Below, in pieces: positions 34,321 to 46,688 of a stretch of 64,000 bases of DNA; position 1 is the first letter of the stretch, and every line of letters starts with the position of its first letter. The position numbers and the translations under genes were made by a program. The stretch is from Chionis minor (lineage: Eukaryota > Chordata > Aves > Charadriiformes > Chionididae), in contig VZSF01000891.1 in assembly GCA_013398295.1 (NCBI GenBank), forward strand, positions 227,001-291,000, written 5' to 3'. The notes under the pieces are model-generated. The model was not told the DNA's origin and searched no databases. It worked only from the letters and a program-made list of their open reading frames with translations.

Positions 34321-36259
34321 CTTTCTTAATTTCATTAACATTTTATCAGTGTCTTTTCAATAAAAATGGTAAAGCTGTGTTAGTTCAGGTTCTACACTGT
34401 CTCTTAAGTTGGTTAGATAGAAAGTAGATTCAAACATGTCCTGTTTAACTTTTTTGTGCACCCTGTAACAGAGGCTGGACAGTATTATCTTCAGCCTTAT
34501 CTTTTCAAGCTTTCCTTAAAAGTTGTAGTAATTTTAAAGGACACACTATGGTAGATGAACTTTTCAAATGAGAGGAAGATAGCTTTTACTGTAATTCTCT
34601 TGATAATCCCTAATAATGGAGTTACACATAAAAGGCGTCTAGCTAAATGGGCAAACCTTCCTTAAAATTAACAAAACATTTCTTTAGAAGAACATTTACT
34701 AACTCTTACATAAACTCTAAAATTTCTGTTCTTTATATTTGGTGTCTACTTTGAGGTTGATGTAGGTTTTGATCTTTTACCTTTCTTCATTCTCTTTGCT
34801 TAAGATTTTACACTGTGTTTTTTATCTGTACTTCTGGTATTCTCTCATCTCTGATTGTTTTATGTTTTCAGGAGTCTAGAAGTTTTAGAATATTTCTTTA
34901 AGATCAGCTTTATTCTCACCACACTCTGTCCATGCACTCTTTTGTTAAAGAATTTCTTGTTTCAAGGTAGAACTTCCTTTGTAGCATTTTCTTCTTGCTA
35001 ATTAGTGTGAAGAAATTTATTAAGTCTTTCTGTCCTTAACACTACAGATCACGGCCTTGTGACAAATGGGTAAAGTGCAAAGGCTGGAATAGAAAAAAAT
35101 AAAAAACCCCAAATAATACCGTCCTTTATAAATACAGCCTTCTAAAATGAAAATGGACTTTCTGAGAAGAATCTTGAACATTGGTTTTTTTCTTTTCAGT
35201 TATCCTTCAGGGAAAAAAACCAAGCCAACACTTAATTTGAGTCTACCACGCTATGATAACATGCCGCTAAATTTCTTAAACTAAGCAGGGAAAGGTCACA
35301 TCAGTTTTGGAGGGGATACCTGTGGTACCAGGTTTGAGATGTCATGGTTTTTGTTCATAAGATGTTACTTTTCATTGTGCTGTTTGAAACGCCTTGTGGG
35401 TATCACTGAGGACGCTGGCTGTTAGAACTCTTGGTACGTCTTCCCACAGTAACGGTCTCGCGTGCTGCTGACGTGAAGGGCGAGAGAGGCTCTTGGACTA
35501 AGGCGGCTGAAGTCACTTTATGCATTACTACAATTGAGTAATACAGCTGTGTGAGCCCTTAGAGAGGGCATCCTTCATCTGAAGCAGCTGAGCTTCAGCT
35601 ATAAATTAAGTGACCCTGCTAATCAGATGCCTTATTGGGGTGGGAAGTAGACAGGATGGGTGTTACAGAGCCAGCTTACTTAAGTGGCAGTTAAAAAGCT
35701 CTGAGATTTGCCTAGTAGTAAACATACTAGAACTGCAAAAGTAATGACTTGCATCTTTCCTTAACTAGGGAAGGGGTAGACTGATTGTCTCTAATAAAGG
35801 TGCTTATTTAATACTAGGCAAAATTGAAAGTTTGACCTCTTTGCCTTTATGGAAGAGTGTTAGTTTCTTAACATTTGGGCACTGCGTGATTAAATGCTGC
35901 TGACTACGGCTTTTGCCAGTTTTCTAGAAATCAGAAGTTCCTTCTGGGAATAGTCCTAGGGAATGTCAGGTATCAGGCTTCTGTTCAACCAACTGCTGTG
36001 GTAGTGTTTAAAGTGGTGTGGGGAGTGTGGTGATGACTGATCTTTTGTTCTTTGGTTTATGTGTGCAACAGCTTTCAGCAGTTTACTGGGCACTTTGGGG
36101 CACGTGTTCTTTGTTCTTCAGAAATCTGATTCACGGTGACATTGTAGTAAAGCCTCATACCCAAATAATTCTCCCCCAAACAGGAAGCCTCGCTTGAGGA
36201 ACGCAATGGGCTAATGCCATGTGGTTTTCTTCTGAAAATCTTTCTGGGTTCTGTTTCAG

Positions 36260-36530
36260 GCTCTGGCTGACGTGGCCAGCATTGGGCTTTCTACTGCCAG
36301 TTGCTGACCTGGGCTCCTGGGAAGCAGTGATATGTTAAGATACTGGGTTCCTGCCCAGCTGGAGAGGGGTGCCCAACAGGTGCTGGAGCTCTGAGTTAAA
36401 GCCGCATCTATACATTCAAGGTTACACATTAAATTGAACCTGGAACCAGTCACCAGTCCAGCCTGAGGTAGGGTATAAATGCTTTCTGTATGCAGCATTA
36501 TGGAATAAATGTTTATTTTCTGTATCATCT
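36260..36530 (+). other. Candidate terminal exon with AATAAA
   Basis: TCTTTCTGGGTTCTGTTTCAG is a good acceptor ending at 36259. AATAAA is at 36504-36509, followed by GTTTATTTTCTGT. The body is GC-richer than its flanks and repeat-free. This geometry fits a last exon of about 270 nt, probably non-coding. No protein is recognised. Confidence 0.22.
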
Positions 36531-39500
36531 GATCGGATCCCCAGGACAAGTAATTTCCTTTTACTTACACTGCATATGACTAGGTGGTAAGTGTAAATGC
36601 AGATCTTTGAGGATTTTTTTCATTCTTCCCCCCCCCCATTGTTTAGCACACATTCAAAAAGCATCATCTAGTCCTGCTTTTGGGACATGCAGTATCATGC
36701 AAAAATTCAGACAAATTCCTTGATTCAAGATGATTAGTCACCTAGCACATCCTCTCAACAAAAGCATGTCTATTGGAAATGTAGGCTATTTCAGATAAAA
36801 ATGCTGGGGCTTGTTCTCATGTAAAAAGAGGTTGAAAAGTGAGCAGTAGTGATGATGGAAGTTTGGTGAGAGTAATAGAGGTTGAAAACTTCAGAATAGG
36901 AAGGTGGCTCTAAACTAAATGGAAGATGTCTGTGCAAATTTACTGAAACAATATGAGTTTTGTTTTGACTTTACCATGTGCATGAAAACTAATTTTAGTT
37001 CTTTCACTTTGCTGCACTGGGAAAATCACTCTCCTGTTGTGAGATGTTGTGAAATATTGAAAGTAATGTCTCTAAAGGAGGCCCAGTTTTGGGGGATTCT
37101 TACGGAATTAATAGTGAGCTTTTTTCTTTTTTTTTAAATACAGAATAGGCAAACAGGTTTCAAATAGAAACCTACAGGGTTCAAGGAGGGCTTTTTGGTT
37201 TGCTGCCTTTTTTTCCTTATTTATTTTTTTTTAAATGAACCTAGCCCAACACCCACTAGAGTCTACTGGGGTCTAGGTGGCACTGAACTTCTGTCATACT
37301 CAACCTTAGAAGAGGCCATTGAGCCCAACAGAAATTCTTCTGTGTACAAAGAGAAGTTTTGTCTCAATACAGATTCTATAAGCAGTACGTAATAGAGGAG
37401 TGCCCATTACACGTACTTGCTGGACCTACAATATCATTCAAGGGATTTAGAAGACTCTCTTAACAGAGAAGTTCACCTTGAAAGGACACCTAAATCCTCT
37501 TAATGGATGCTCACTGATGCTTTCTGTAAAAAAATAAGCTAGAAATAGAGATAGTCAGAAGTTACATGGTGAATGCCATTAGAAACCTTTCAGCAGCTGT
37601 CCAGAACTGGGGTGCAAGCAGTGTGTATTTTTTTCTAATTTCAGATGTATCAAATCTTTCATCCAAAAGCCTGGCTGAACAATACAATTAATTAAACTAG
37701 ACTGTGAAATACAAGTGAAAGTCTTAGCAAACTGACTGTCTCCAGCCCTTGCTACTCACCCACACTGACCAGTCTGGCTTTACTCCAAGAGCAGCTACAA
37801 TTCATAAACTTTAAGAAGCATTAAACACATTGATCACGTTAACCAAGAGAATAAAAGTTGCTGCCTCCTACCATTAGGTTCAGAGAAGGCAGTCAATAGG
37901 GTTCTTTGGGACTATCATTTTGTAGTAGTGGAGAAATTTGATTTCAGACATCAGTTTATAACCTCTGCCCAACTGTTCTACAATTTTCCATATGCTTTAT
38001 TTGAATAACACCCATCAGAGGCTGCCCAAGGCAAGGATATCCTTTGCCTTTGACTTTTTCCTTTCCTTTCTTGGTTTGATACGTTTGCAGTAGCTGTTAG
38101 TTGGGGTATGCCATCCGCAGCGTGGAGCAGAGACCTGTTCCTTCTGCAGCCAGCAGCCTTGATGAACCAGGGAAATACAGCTGAAACTGCTTGCAAGCCC
38201 TGCTGATGAGCACTGTGTTGTTGGTAAGGGAAGTTCATGTCAGAGGTGACTACATACGAGGTTGCTCCCTAACTCAGTCTCGTTGGTTGAGATCACTCTA
38301 ACGGACGAGGTGAGGGGTTGAGTGTTGGCTGTGCTTCTAAGTCTAGTTACATCGGGTAAGTAACCTTTGATAAGGAATACTGACCACAGCCGATGGCAAA
38401 GGCACTTTCACCTGGCTTCAGCATTCACCAAGGACATGGGAATATAGCTATAAAATGAGTTACAACTTCAGCCCAAAGGTCCTGTCTGTCCCAGTAGTTA
38501 GTGCGCAGCACTAGATGCTTAGGGGAGACGTAAGGGCAGTATTTATCTCCTTTTGTTTACCTTTCCCACAGTTTGCATTTTATGGATAGGGGTAGATGAT
38601 GTCTAGTTAATATCTTAAAGCCTACAGAATTTTAACTGGTTTTGATGTATACGTCACCAAAGAAAAGAGGACACCAGAAGGTACTGTTTCAAGTGCTGCA
38701 ATTTTTCAGGTCAGTGATTCCTTCTAAGGAGATTAAAGTGTCTCTGTGTACAATTCTCGCTCAATTTAACCAGGTTAACCGTACTAAATCTGCAGTCTCT
38801 TTTAGATAACTTCACGATCCTCTGTAATGGCATCTTTTTTTTTTTTTTTAACATAGTTTCAGCACACTGGTAAATGTTGGTGATTGTCCTTGAAAGTGCT
38901 GTCGTAACTACCCACAGCAATTCTGTTGCTTGCGTAGGGATTGTAAATCAGCTTGAGGTTATGATGTGCTTTTCATTTCTTTTATATCATGCAGGTTTTC
39001 TGAAGGTGTTTTTAGATAAATTGATTTAGAAACTAAGTTGGTCACTGCCTGACTGTCTCGCTTGATACTTTTAACAGGGAGGCAGTCTCTTTTTTCTCTC
39101 TGCTTTGGTGTTCAACACGTTAAGCCCTGAGCAACACTTTTGCCCTGTGTGCTAACATGATGCAAAGAAAACACAGTAATAGTTGTGAATTTACAAGGCA
39201 ACTGTGATTCTGCTATACCTTTGAGGATAGATTGTAAAAGGCTAAATATCTGTCTCTGAATTAAGAGTACAGGACATAGCTGTTTTGCTCGGTCCAGCTG
39301 GGGTGTTTTGCGAGTTTATTGCCTGTAGCAACAAAACCTGCAGAAAGTCGTAGATGAAGCCAGAATGAAGGCTAATCTGTTGGAAGCAATCTACAGAATC
39401 AATAGTGCAGGTGACAGTTTTGTAAACTGTCGGGTATGTGTATCTGTATCCTAGCTTTACTAAATAATCGATCTATTGACTGCCACTTCAGACTTGCTCT

Positions 39501-40784
39501 GTATTCAAGGCATCGTGCTTGTGCCTGAGAGATAATCAGTGTCTGGTATTTGGATGACTAGAGGGGGAGATATATTGATTAGGACTTTCCCCTTAATTTC
39601 ATAAGAAGGGTAAAAGAAGCATTTTTTTAATCTGTTGAATGCTTCCAATGAAACATATTTAACTTTGTGTCAGACAAAATATGCTGTACTCTTTAATTCC
39701 AATACAGGGATTTCTGACTGTCTCAAGACTACCAAATAAAACCACATTTATTTAAAAAAAAAAAAAGACAAATATAGACAATTCTGGCTATAAATACACA
39801 AATATTTATACCTTTAAGATTAGTTTTTGTATGTCGACTGTTTGATCCAATTTACTACTTAGACTTACACACTTTATAATTTCTACAATGTTCAGAATTA
39901 CCTGAGAAGTGACTGTATTACTGGAGTGACTTGAAACATGGTGAAAACATGCAGATTTTCCTCTGCTTCCAAGAGAATGGAGCGAGGTGGGATCAAAAAT
40001 GGCATGGAAACCAACTTCATGGTTGGGGTTTTCTTTTCTTTCCCCCTGTAACCAACAAAAAGTTTATTTTCAAATTAGTGCAATGAGGTTAAAAGTAGGT
40101 TTATTTCTTATGTTATTTCTTTATTAAATAGAGAATTCCTGTAGACTTGTCACAGATGTTCCTTTTGCTTTTGTATTAGAATTTGAGTGCGTCTGGAGCA
40201 GAGTGTTAAAGCTGGAAAATTAAATAATCAGTACCAGCATGAGCATAACAAAAATGAAGACTGAGCCAAAGGGAATAAGTGATTTAAAATCTGAATTTTG
40301 TCGATATCTGTGCATAAAATACCTAAGCATATCTTTGGGTAATATTTGGGGGAGAGGTTTTTGTGAAAGTCTTAAATTTGAAAGTACATCACCTGTAAAT
40401 CAAGCAGGCTTAACATACCTTAAAAATTTACAGGTATGAATCAAATAGATAACAGAACTTATAACCTGTCAGGCTTTCTTTATAGAATCCTAGAGCATTG
40501 AAAATGTCTCTGTGGACTTTTCCAGAACTCATTCCATACTCTTGTTTAAACTTCCATGTTTCTTAGATAATCATCTAACTAAATGAGAAATGTTCAGACC
40601 TCATTTATTGTACAGTCTGTATGGACTGTATATTAGTTTAAATAGCGAAGAACTGCTTTTTCAGATCAAGCTAAAAGTTAAAAATGAAAAGCAAGCTATG
40701 CAAAACCAGTTGACATAAGTTTTCATTGGAAATGTGCCAGTTTGATTTATGGGTCATAGTCAGGTCTTTCCCCCTTCTCCCCCT

Positions 40785-40798
40785 CCCCCCCCCCCCCC
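40785..40798 (+). repeat. Poly-C run (14 C)
   Basis: Fourteen C preceded by CCCCCTTCTCCCCCT, then AATTTTTTT. Run length may be inaccurate in the assembly. Confidence 0.85.
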
Positions 40799-41121
40799 AA
40801 TTTTTTTGGCAATTTCTTGATATTCTGTATTCCAAGTAACTTCTGTTGCTAGCATTTATCTAGAAGGGGCTGAAAAATAAGAAAGAGCCAGGAAGGGCAG
40901 TAAGAACATCAGCATTTAACTAGAGGAATGGTGCTTGGAATCACTTTAGTTAGGTGCAGCGCTGCAAGGTCCAAGAGCCAGTGAATGCCCAACTCCGAGC
41001 AGCATTCTTCCTTTCCAACCTGTTACTGTCCCAGGTCTTTCATGCCTTGTCTTTGTAACTTTTTGGTTCACCTCCCTTCACTGAAGACAGAGTTCACTCA
41101 TACTCTAAATTGTTCTAAATA

Positions 41122-41183
41122 GATTTTTGAAGATAGCTAGAATATAAGTAGAATAACTTACGATTTTTGAGATAGCTAGAATA
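41122..41183 (+). repeat. Imperfect 40-bp-period duplication
   Basis: GATTTTTGAAGATAGCTAGAAT at 41122 recurs at 41162 with one A deleted, indicating a local tandem duplication. Confidence 0.8.
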
Positions 41184-44144
41184 GTCCCTCTGACTTCTCC
41201 CGAGCTACTGTTTGTTCTCTGTGGTGCTTCTCCAAGTCCCTCATGCTTAAGGGAAGGAAGATCTTTACCAATGGCTTTTTTTTTTTTTAATGATAGAAGT
41301 TGGTAAGTATAGTATATGTATGCCCTTTAATTTTTTTATTGCCTGGTTATAAATCTGGGCCGAATGGTGAATGAAGCACTTCAGAAGTTTGTATGGCTCT
41401 ATAAATTAAAATTGATATTTCTTTCAAGGCATGGAGGATGCAGTGATGGACATCAGTTTTGTGTTTGGAAAGAGTTTACATCTGTTAGTAAATGTAAATG
41501 ATGAGTTAAATGGTTTTTAAATGATAGAGTGTGAGGGCATATCCTTTACATAATTACTTTAAATGCTTTTTATAGCTTCAGGATTTATGTTGGTAATCAC
41601 ATTGCTACCTGACAGTCTGCATGTTGTAATCCTGCTTTCTTGATGGCTTTCACCTTGTTGAAGGGGGCATTCATTTGATCTCCCTTTAATTGGTAAAGAT
41701 AACTTCAGTATAGTGCTCCAGTAATGCTGAAGTAGTTAGAATGATGTGCTAGTATCTACAAGCAAGGGGTGTTTTCTTGAAAAACCTTAATGACTTTCAG
41801 TTTTTACTCACAAGGTAGTAGTTTTAGTAAGATGCTAAGCAATAGTTGGGCTAGATTTCACAATATATGATGTTTAGATTTAATAGTATTTCCTTAAAGA
41901 GGGGGGATAAGGCGTCATTTCCTGATTGGAAAGTATAGTAATCGATTAATGGGTGCTAGGTGGACACAACTGTCTTCTTGCTTTGCGCTCATTAAAATCC
42001 TTGTGTAATAAGTAATATATGACTACTGTTTGTGTTGTATGGATGAAAATGATCCAGCTTGGTCTTCGAAAGTGTTGTAAGGCCCTGGAAAATTCTGCAG
42101 CCAACCTGGATCACCATTTCTGCAGGTTGTCTTATTCCAAGGAATACACAACCACTTGGCTTTAGCTATATATAAAGCTGGCTTTATTTTTATGTGATCA
42201 CCTGAGCGAGCCCCATGCCCAGGAGCGCCGGTAGCTCCTCACCTGAGCCTGACTGCAGGATATGGTAATTGGACTCCAGGGAGCGGTGCCGGGAGAGGGG
42301 CAGAGCATCCTCCTGGCCTCGCTAGGTTTTTTCCTTAGCGGTGGGCAGGCAATGCTGCTTTTCATAGCTGAGTGACAGTCTTGTTAGAAGGTCTTAAAGG
42401 GGCTACAAAAGTGAGCTCTTCCAGCTAATAGCTTTGAGAAGCAGTTCAGATACTGTGCATTATACACCATTTCCAACTCAGCTTTTTTTCCCCTTCCTAA
42501 ACCAAGAGAGAGGTGAAAGGCGGTACATTTTAAGAATCGGAGAAACCTCTTATTTCTTACGATAGCTCCCATACAAAGCTTGAAATAGCAAGATGGGCTC
42601 TCGCAGGTGAGCTCTGGCACACGGAGCTGCTTGGTGTCTCACCCTTCTGCTGGTGGCTAGTCCCCTTGGAGCAGGGCGCCAGATCAGCATGTGTACCCAT
42701 GCCTCTGGCACCTTGCGTAGCAGCTTGGTGCATTACTGAATCAGCGTGATCGCTGGGTCGTGACTGAATCGGTGTGACATACGGCAGCGCCACCTTTCAC
42801 GCTCCTGGAAGGTATTTGAATTTTCCAGAAATTTGTATATTTATCTGCTCAGAAACAAATACGCTTTTAACATCTATGTCAGCTATCGTAAAAGGTTTCT
42901 TCTTTTAGGTGCCCAGATATATTACTTATATATCATGCTTGCTACTCTAAATTACCATTTCTGTGCAATTAATTGTGATGTGTTTTTGTGCTGTACAGAA
43001 CGTGGTTCTTCTATCACTTTTATATTGGATCTTTGTCCCATGCCTGATGGGCTAATGTGTATGTTTACAATTACATGCAAGAGTCTGTCACTAGTGGCAT
43101 ATTTGAAAGATGGAGGGAAAAGGGTCTGACTACCCTCTCATCAACCCTGGTCAGTAATTTAAATATTTTTCATTAAGGTGAGCTGATTCTGGGCAAATTT
43201 GCTCTACTTTTCTTCCTTCCAAGTATCCCTGCTGTTAGGTTTGGAAAGTCCTATACTGTAAAGTTGGCACCCTGGAAAAATAAAGACAAAAACCACAAGA
43301 AGAAGTTCAAAAGAAATACAGACTAAGAATGAAGTTTTCAAGCTACGTTCCAAGGCAAGGACTTTTCATCTTTATACCTTTGAATTGTGAATCAAGGCAG
43401 TAAAAGTTACTACTAGGTTAAAGTTTAAATGACATAGAAAAGGTAGAAAAAAGATTAAACATATTCTGTCTGGACAGTGGAACAAAGACTTTGAATCCTT
43501 ATCTATGCACCTGTCTATTGAGTATCTAAGTTCCAGGAGTCCCACAGAGGACATGCAATGAGCACTCTTATTGTTCGTATTAAGAACTGAAGTAATTGAA
43601 AGGAAAAGTAAGGGAAGGAGAATCAGAAATCAGATGTGACTGCCTGTATGGTTAAAAAATAATTTAAAGAGAAAGTGACTATCAAGCAGTTCATATATGG
43701 AAATCTGACCATTGAAGATAGAATAAAAAAAAATCTATTATTCTTTGAAAGAGTTTTTCCTCTCGAAGTAAGACTTAAATATCATTTGAAAACGAGTAAT
43801 TTTCACAAAGTGCTGTACTGGCCACTTGTAAAGGAGCAATTCAAATGCATGGTTTTTTATTCTTTGAATTTATGTCTGATGGCTGGATCTGAGCCATGGG
43901 GAATTTTTATTTTGTTTTTATTTGTCCTGTAGAGATGTCTGTTTTGTAGCTTTTTTTTTAAGTTTGAAAATTATAGAGGTCTAAGTAAGCACGTTAAAAT
44001 GACATGGTCTGTTTACTTTGGCTTCCTGTTCAATATAGACATCTAATTCAAAATTGATGTGACACCTCTGTGTTGCTAAGAGGGTAATAATTATAATAAA
44101 TAATTTTAATATTTAATATTCTGAGTTAGTAGATTGTGATATCT

Positions 44145-44158
44145 CCCCAAATTTGGGG
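44145..44158. repeat. Perfect 14-bp palindrome
   Basis: CCCCAAATTTGGGG equals its own reverse complement and is followed by TTTGGGG again. It may be a dimeric protein site or chance. Confidence 0.5.
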
Positions 44159-45991
44159 TTTGGGGTTTTATGAGCTGTTCTTTCAGTTCATTAAATTGGT
44201 CACTCTGCAGTGTATTATATGGAAGGTGGGTCACTGCCTTATATGTGTTAAAGAAAGATATAAAATTTTCTTAATTAGATAAAGACTGAAATCAGATTTG
44301 TTTTAAATTGTGGTTCATGCAGCACTACTAAATTCTAGATCAGCACTATAGCTTCCCTTTCATTATGTCATTGGATATGTGGGGGGAAGAAGGATAGGTA
44401 ATAATTAATTTCTGGTGGGGGGAAAAAAAACTTACCAAAGAGAGAGCAAAATGCTTTTAAAAATAGATTTTAATGCATGGCTTTTATTTAATACAGATAT
44501 TCTGTGCTCAGCAGAAGCTCGGCAACTTGCAAAATTACCTATTGTCATGGCACTCACTGTGATTTCTGAGAGTTCCAGGAATATATTGTGTCTAGGATTG
44601 ATATGCAGTATTACAGGTTGTATTGTTATCAGATGATAAGGTTTTGTGTTAAATCTCTCAAATGCACAAGGCATGTTTGCATCTAGCTTTCATATGTCTA
44701 TCAGAAAGGTATTTCCTGTTTAATTGGAGACCCTGGAACTTACCCACTCCGAAGCTGAATTCTGGCTTCTCCATCCCTATTTCTCACTGAGGTTCTCACA
44801 CTGCATCCAAAGGAATTTGCGGCTTCACTTCTCTGGGACCAGTGAATCCAGCAGATGTTTTCTGCAACATTAGGACAGGCTTCTTAAAATCAGACAGGCT
44901 TTATTAGTCAGTCAGAAGAGGTCTTTATGGTCTATGCTGACATTATTTACACGTCTGACCCAAAGCAGAGTCTGTCTATGCAGTGCTGGCATGTTTCTTA
45001 CTCCAGCGGGTAGATGCTCAGTTTGCTTCACGCTCTGGACAAGCTGTTCTCCTGTGCTTACTTGCTTTCCTCTACTTGACCAGTAGAGTCCTACCATTAG
45101 TTTTCAGGTTTATCTTCAAGTAACTGTATTAATTCGTTGCTCTTTACACTTCCACATAATGATCTAATGTGGCCAGGAGGCATCTCAATTGGAGGAGAAG
45201 AAATTAACCCTAATACTGTTAACTATACAAAATACAGAAGTGTGCACATAAATTGATTTTTGTGTATAGCCTTTCAAAGTAACATGCCTCCGCACATCTC
45301 ATCTTCAGAAAAGTTTCTGAGCCTCCAAAGTTTCCTCCAAAGATCAAGGACAGTCTAGTTACCTCTTCTTAGAATAAAACATTGTTATGTGTTTAGTGAC
45401 ACGAATCACTACCAGTAAGCACAGAAACGTTGTATGCTGCAGGGATACTGGACTTGCTGCATATATTCAGACCATTGGGACAAAAATGTATCTGAGCATG
45501 TCTTGCATTTCCTGGGGTGTATACCCATGCCTGGATACCTGGAAATCTTGGCTGGATCTAGAGCAGAATGTGACTTTGCTTTTCTGTCTGGAAAAAATGT
45601 ATACATGAGAAATTCCAGATATGTGATAGCCTGTTTAAAGAGGTCAGCACTCTTCTGACAATCTACTTTCCCAGCCAAGAAATTAGCCTGTTTAATTTTA
45701 GACCTCTGTGCAAAACCGAATACACTCTTTCAAAAAGAGCACATAATGTCTGAGAGTTTGGTACGCTTTGACACTTACTGGACAGCATCCTGTGTGGGGG
45801 TTGTGCATACGGGGTTGGTTGTTGTGGGGTTTTTTCCCTTGAGCGTAAACTACAGCTCAGTGCGATAGATGTTAGCAGGGGTACGAGTGTATCAGGGCAG
45901 TTACCCCAGTGTAAAGCATTGCTTACCGCAGTGCATATGCACGCTCCACAGATCATAGGTCAGGGCATTGCAGCTCGGCGTCAGACAGTTC

Positions 45992-45996
45992 ACACG
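45992..45996 (+). repeat. Target-site duplication, left copy (ACACG)
   Basis: Identical to 46684-46688 on the other side of the solo LTR; together they fix the insertion boundaries. Confidence 0.9.
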
Positions 45997-46683
45997 TGCC
46001 GTGGTTTGCGACGGGCTGGCCACTAAGCAAAAAGACAGATGCTCTCCCCCACCTTTCTCTCCAAGGACAGGGAGGGAGAGAGAGGCTTATGTGTTTAGAA
46101 GGAACTAAGCTACTTTAATGAAAATATTAATAATAAAATAATAAAAAGAAAATAATGAAATACATACAAAACATTATCATGCTTCCAGGATGGCAGTCAC
46201 ATCATCAGCAGGTACTGGGAAAGTCCCAGACTGGACTCGGCGACAGATGGGATCTGGATTCAGGGATGCACGGATCGGGATCAAAGGCAGATGGATATCC
46301 TCCTTGGATGCCGCCTGCTGAAGAAGGAGCTGATGCTTTGATCCCTCAGCTTTATACTGAGCGTGAGGCAGATGGGATGGAACACCCTGCTGGTCAGTTT
46401 TGGGTCACCTGCCCTGTCGGCTCCACCCGCAGGTGCGACCCCTCTACGCTTTTCCCTCCCGACCCTCCAGTGGGGCAAATACCAGAGCCGGCTGCCCCTG
46501 GCTGTCTCAGCAGGAAGCGTAAGCAGGAGCCTTGGCATCAGATAGAAACAATCCGGTTTTACCGCTCTGGGAGCAAACGGTTTCTGCACAATATGCTGTT
46601 AATTTCTGTAGTTAGAAGAGGCTTATCTGCAAAGTAGAATTACTGAACAGAAAATTGGTTCTGTTTTACCTCTAACCAGGACA
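45997..46683 (-). mobile_element. Solo LTR of an endogenous retrovirus (avian ERVL-like), minus strand
   Basis: A 687-bp element. Read on the minus strand it begins TGTCCTGGTTAGAGG and ends CCACGGCA, with the retroviral 5'-TG and CA-3' ends. It is flanked by a perfect 5-bp target-site duplication, ACACG (45992-45996 and 46684-46688), the size made by ERVL-class integrases. The layout matches an LTR family common in bird genomes: a TATAAA at 46351-46356 and a possible ATTAAA poly(A) signal at 46114-46119, both on minus, with an A/T-rich block between about 46120 and 46165. There is no internal gag-pol sequence, so the provirus has been lost by LTR-LTR recombination. It carries no viral coding sequence. 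It could act as a minus-strand promoter. Exact subfamily is not assigned. Confidence 0.93.
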
Positions 46684-46688
46684 ACACG
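46684..46688 (+). repeat. Target-site duplication, right copy (ACACG)
   Basis: Matches 45992-45996 exactly. The perfect match supports a single simple insertion. Confidence 0.9.

Larger units (their letters stand above)
30826..36259. other. No gene seen; microsatellite and short duplication
   Basis: AT-rich DNA containing a GT microsatellite, poly-T near 32400 and a 20-bp duplication (listed separately). The longest frame is a 123-codon minus-strand ORF at 32813-33184, Lys/Arg-rich and unrecognised, within what chance allows for this composition. Confidence 0.4.
36531..45996. other. No gene seen; low-complexity and short repeats
   Basis: Almost 9.5 kb of AT-rich DNA. Visible features are a poly-C run, a 40-bp imperfect duplication, poly-T near 41278-41288, a GC-rich patch at about 42200-42340 of unknown origin, and the perfect 14-bp palindrome CCCCAAATTTGGGG at 44145-44158. 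Open frames are short. Confidence 0.4.

Noticed and set aside
42060..42370. GC-rich patch with TATATAAAG considered as another LTR
   Set aside because: No TG...CA ends, target-site duplication or match to a known LTR was found.
46155..46637. 160-codon open frame on +
   Set aside because: Lies antisense within the solo LTR; not a host gene.
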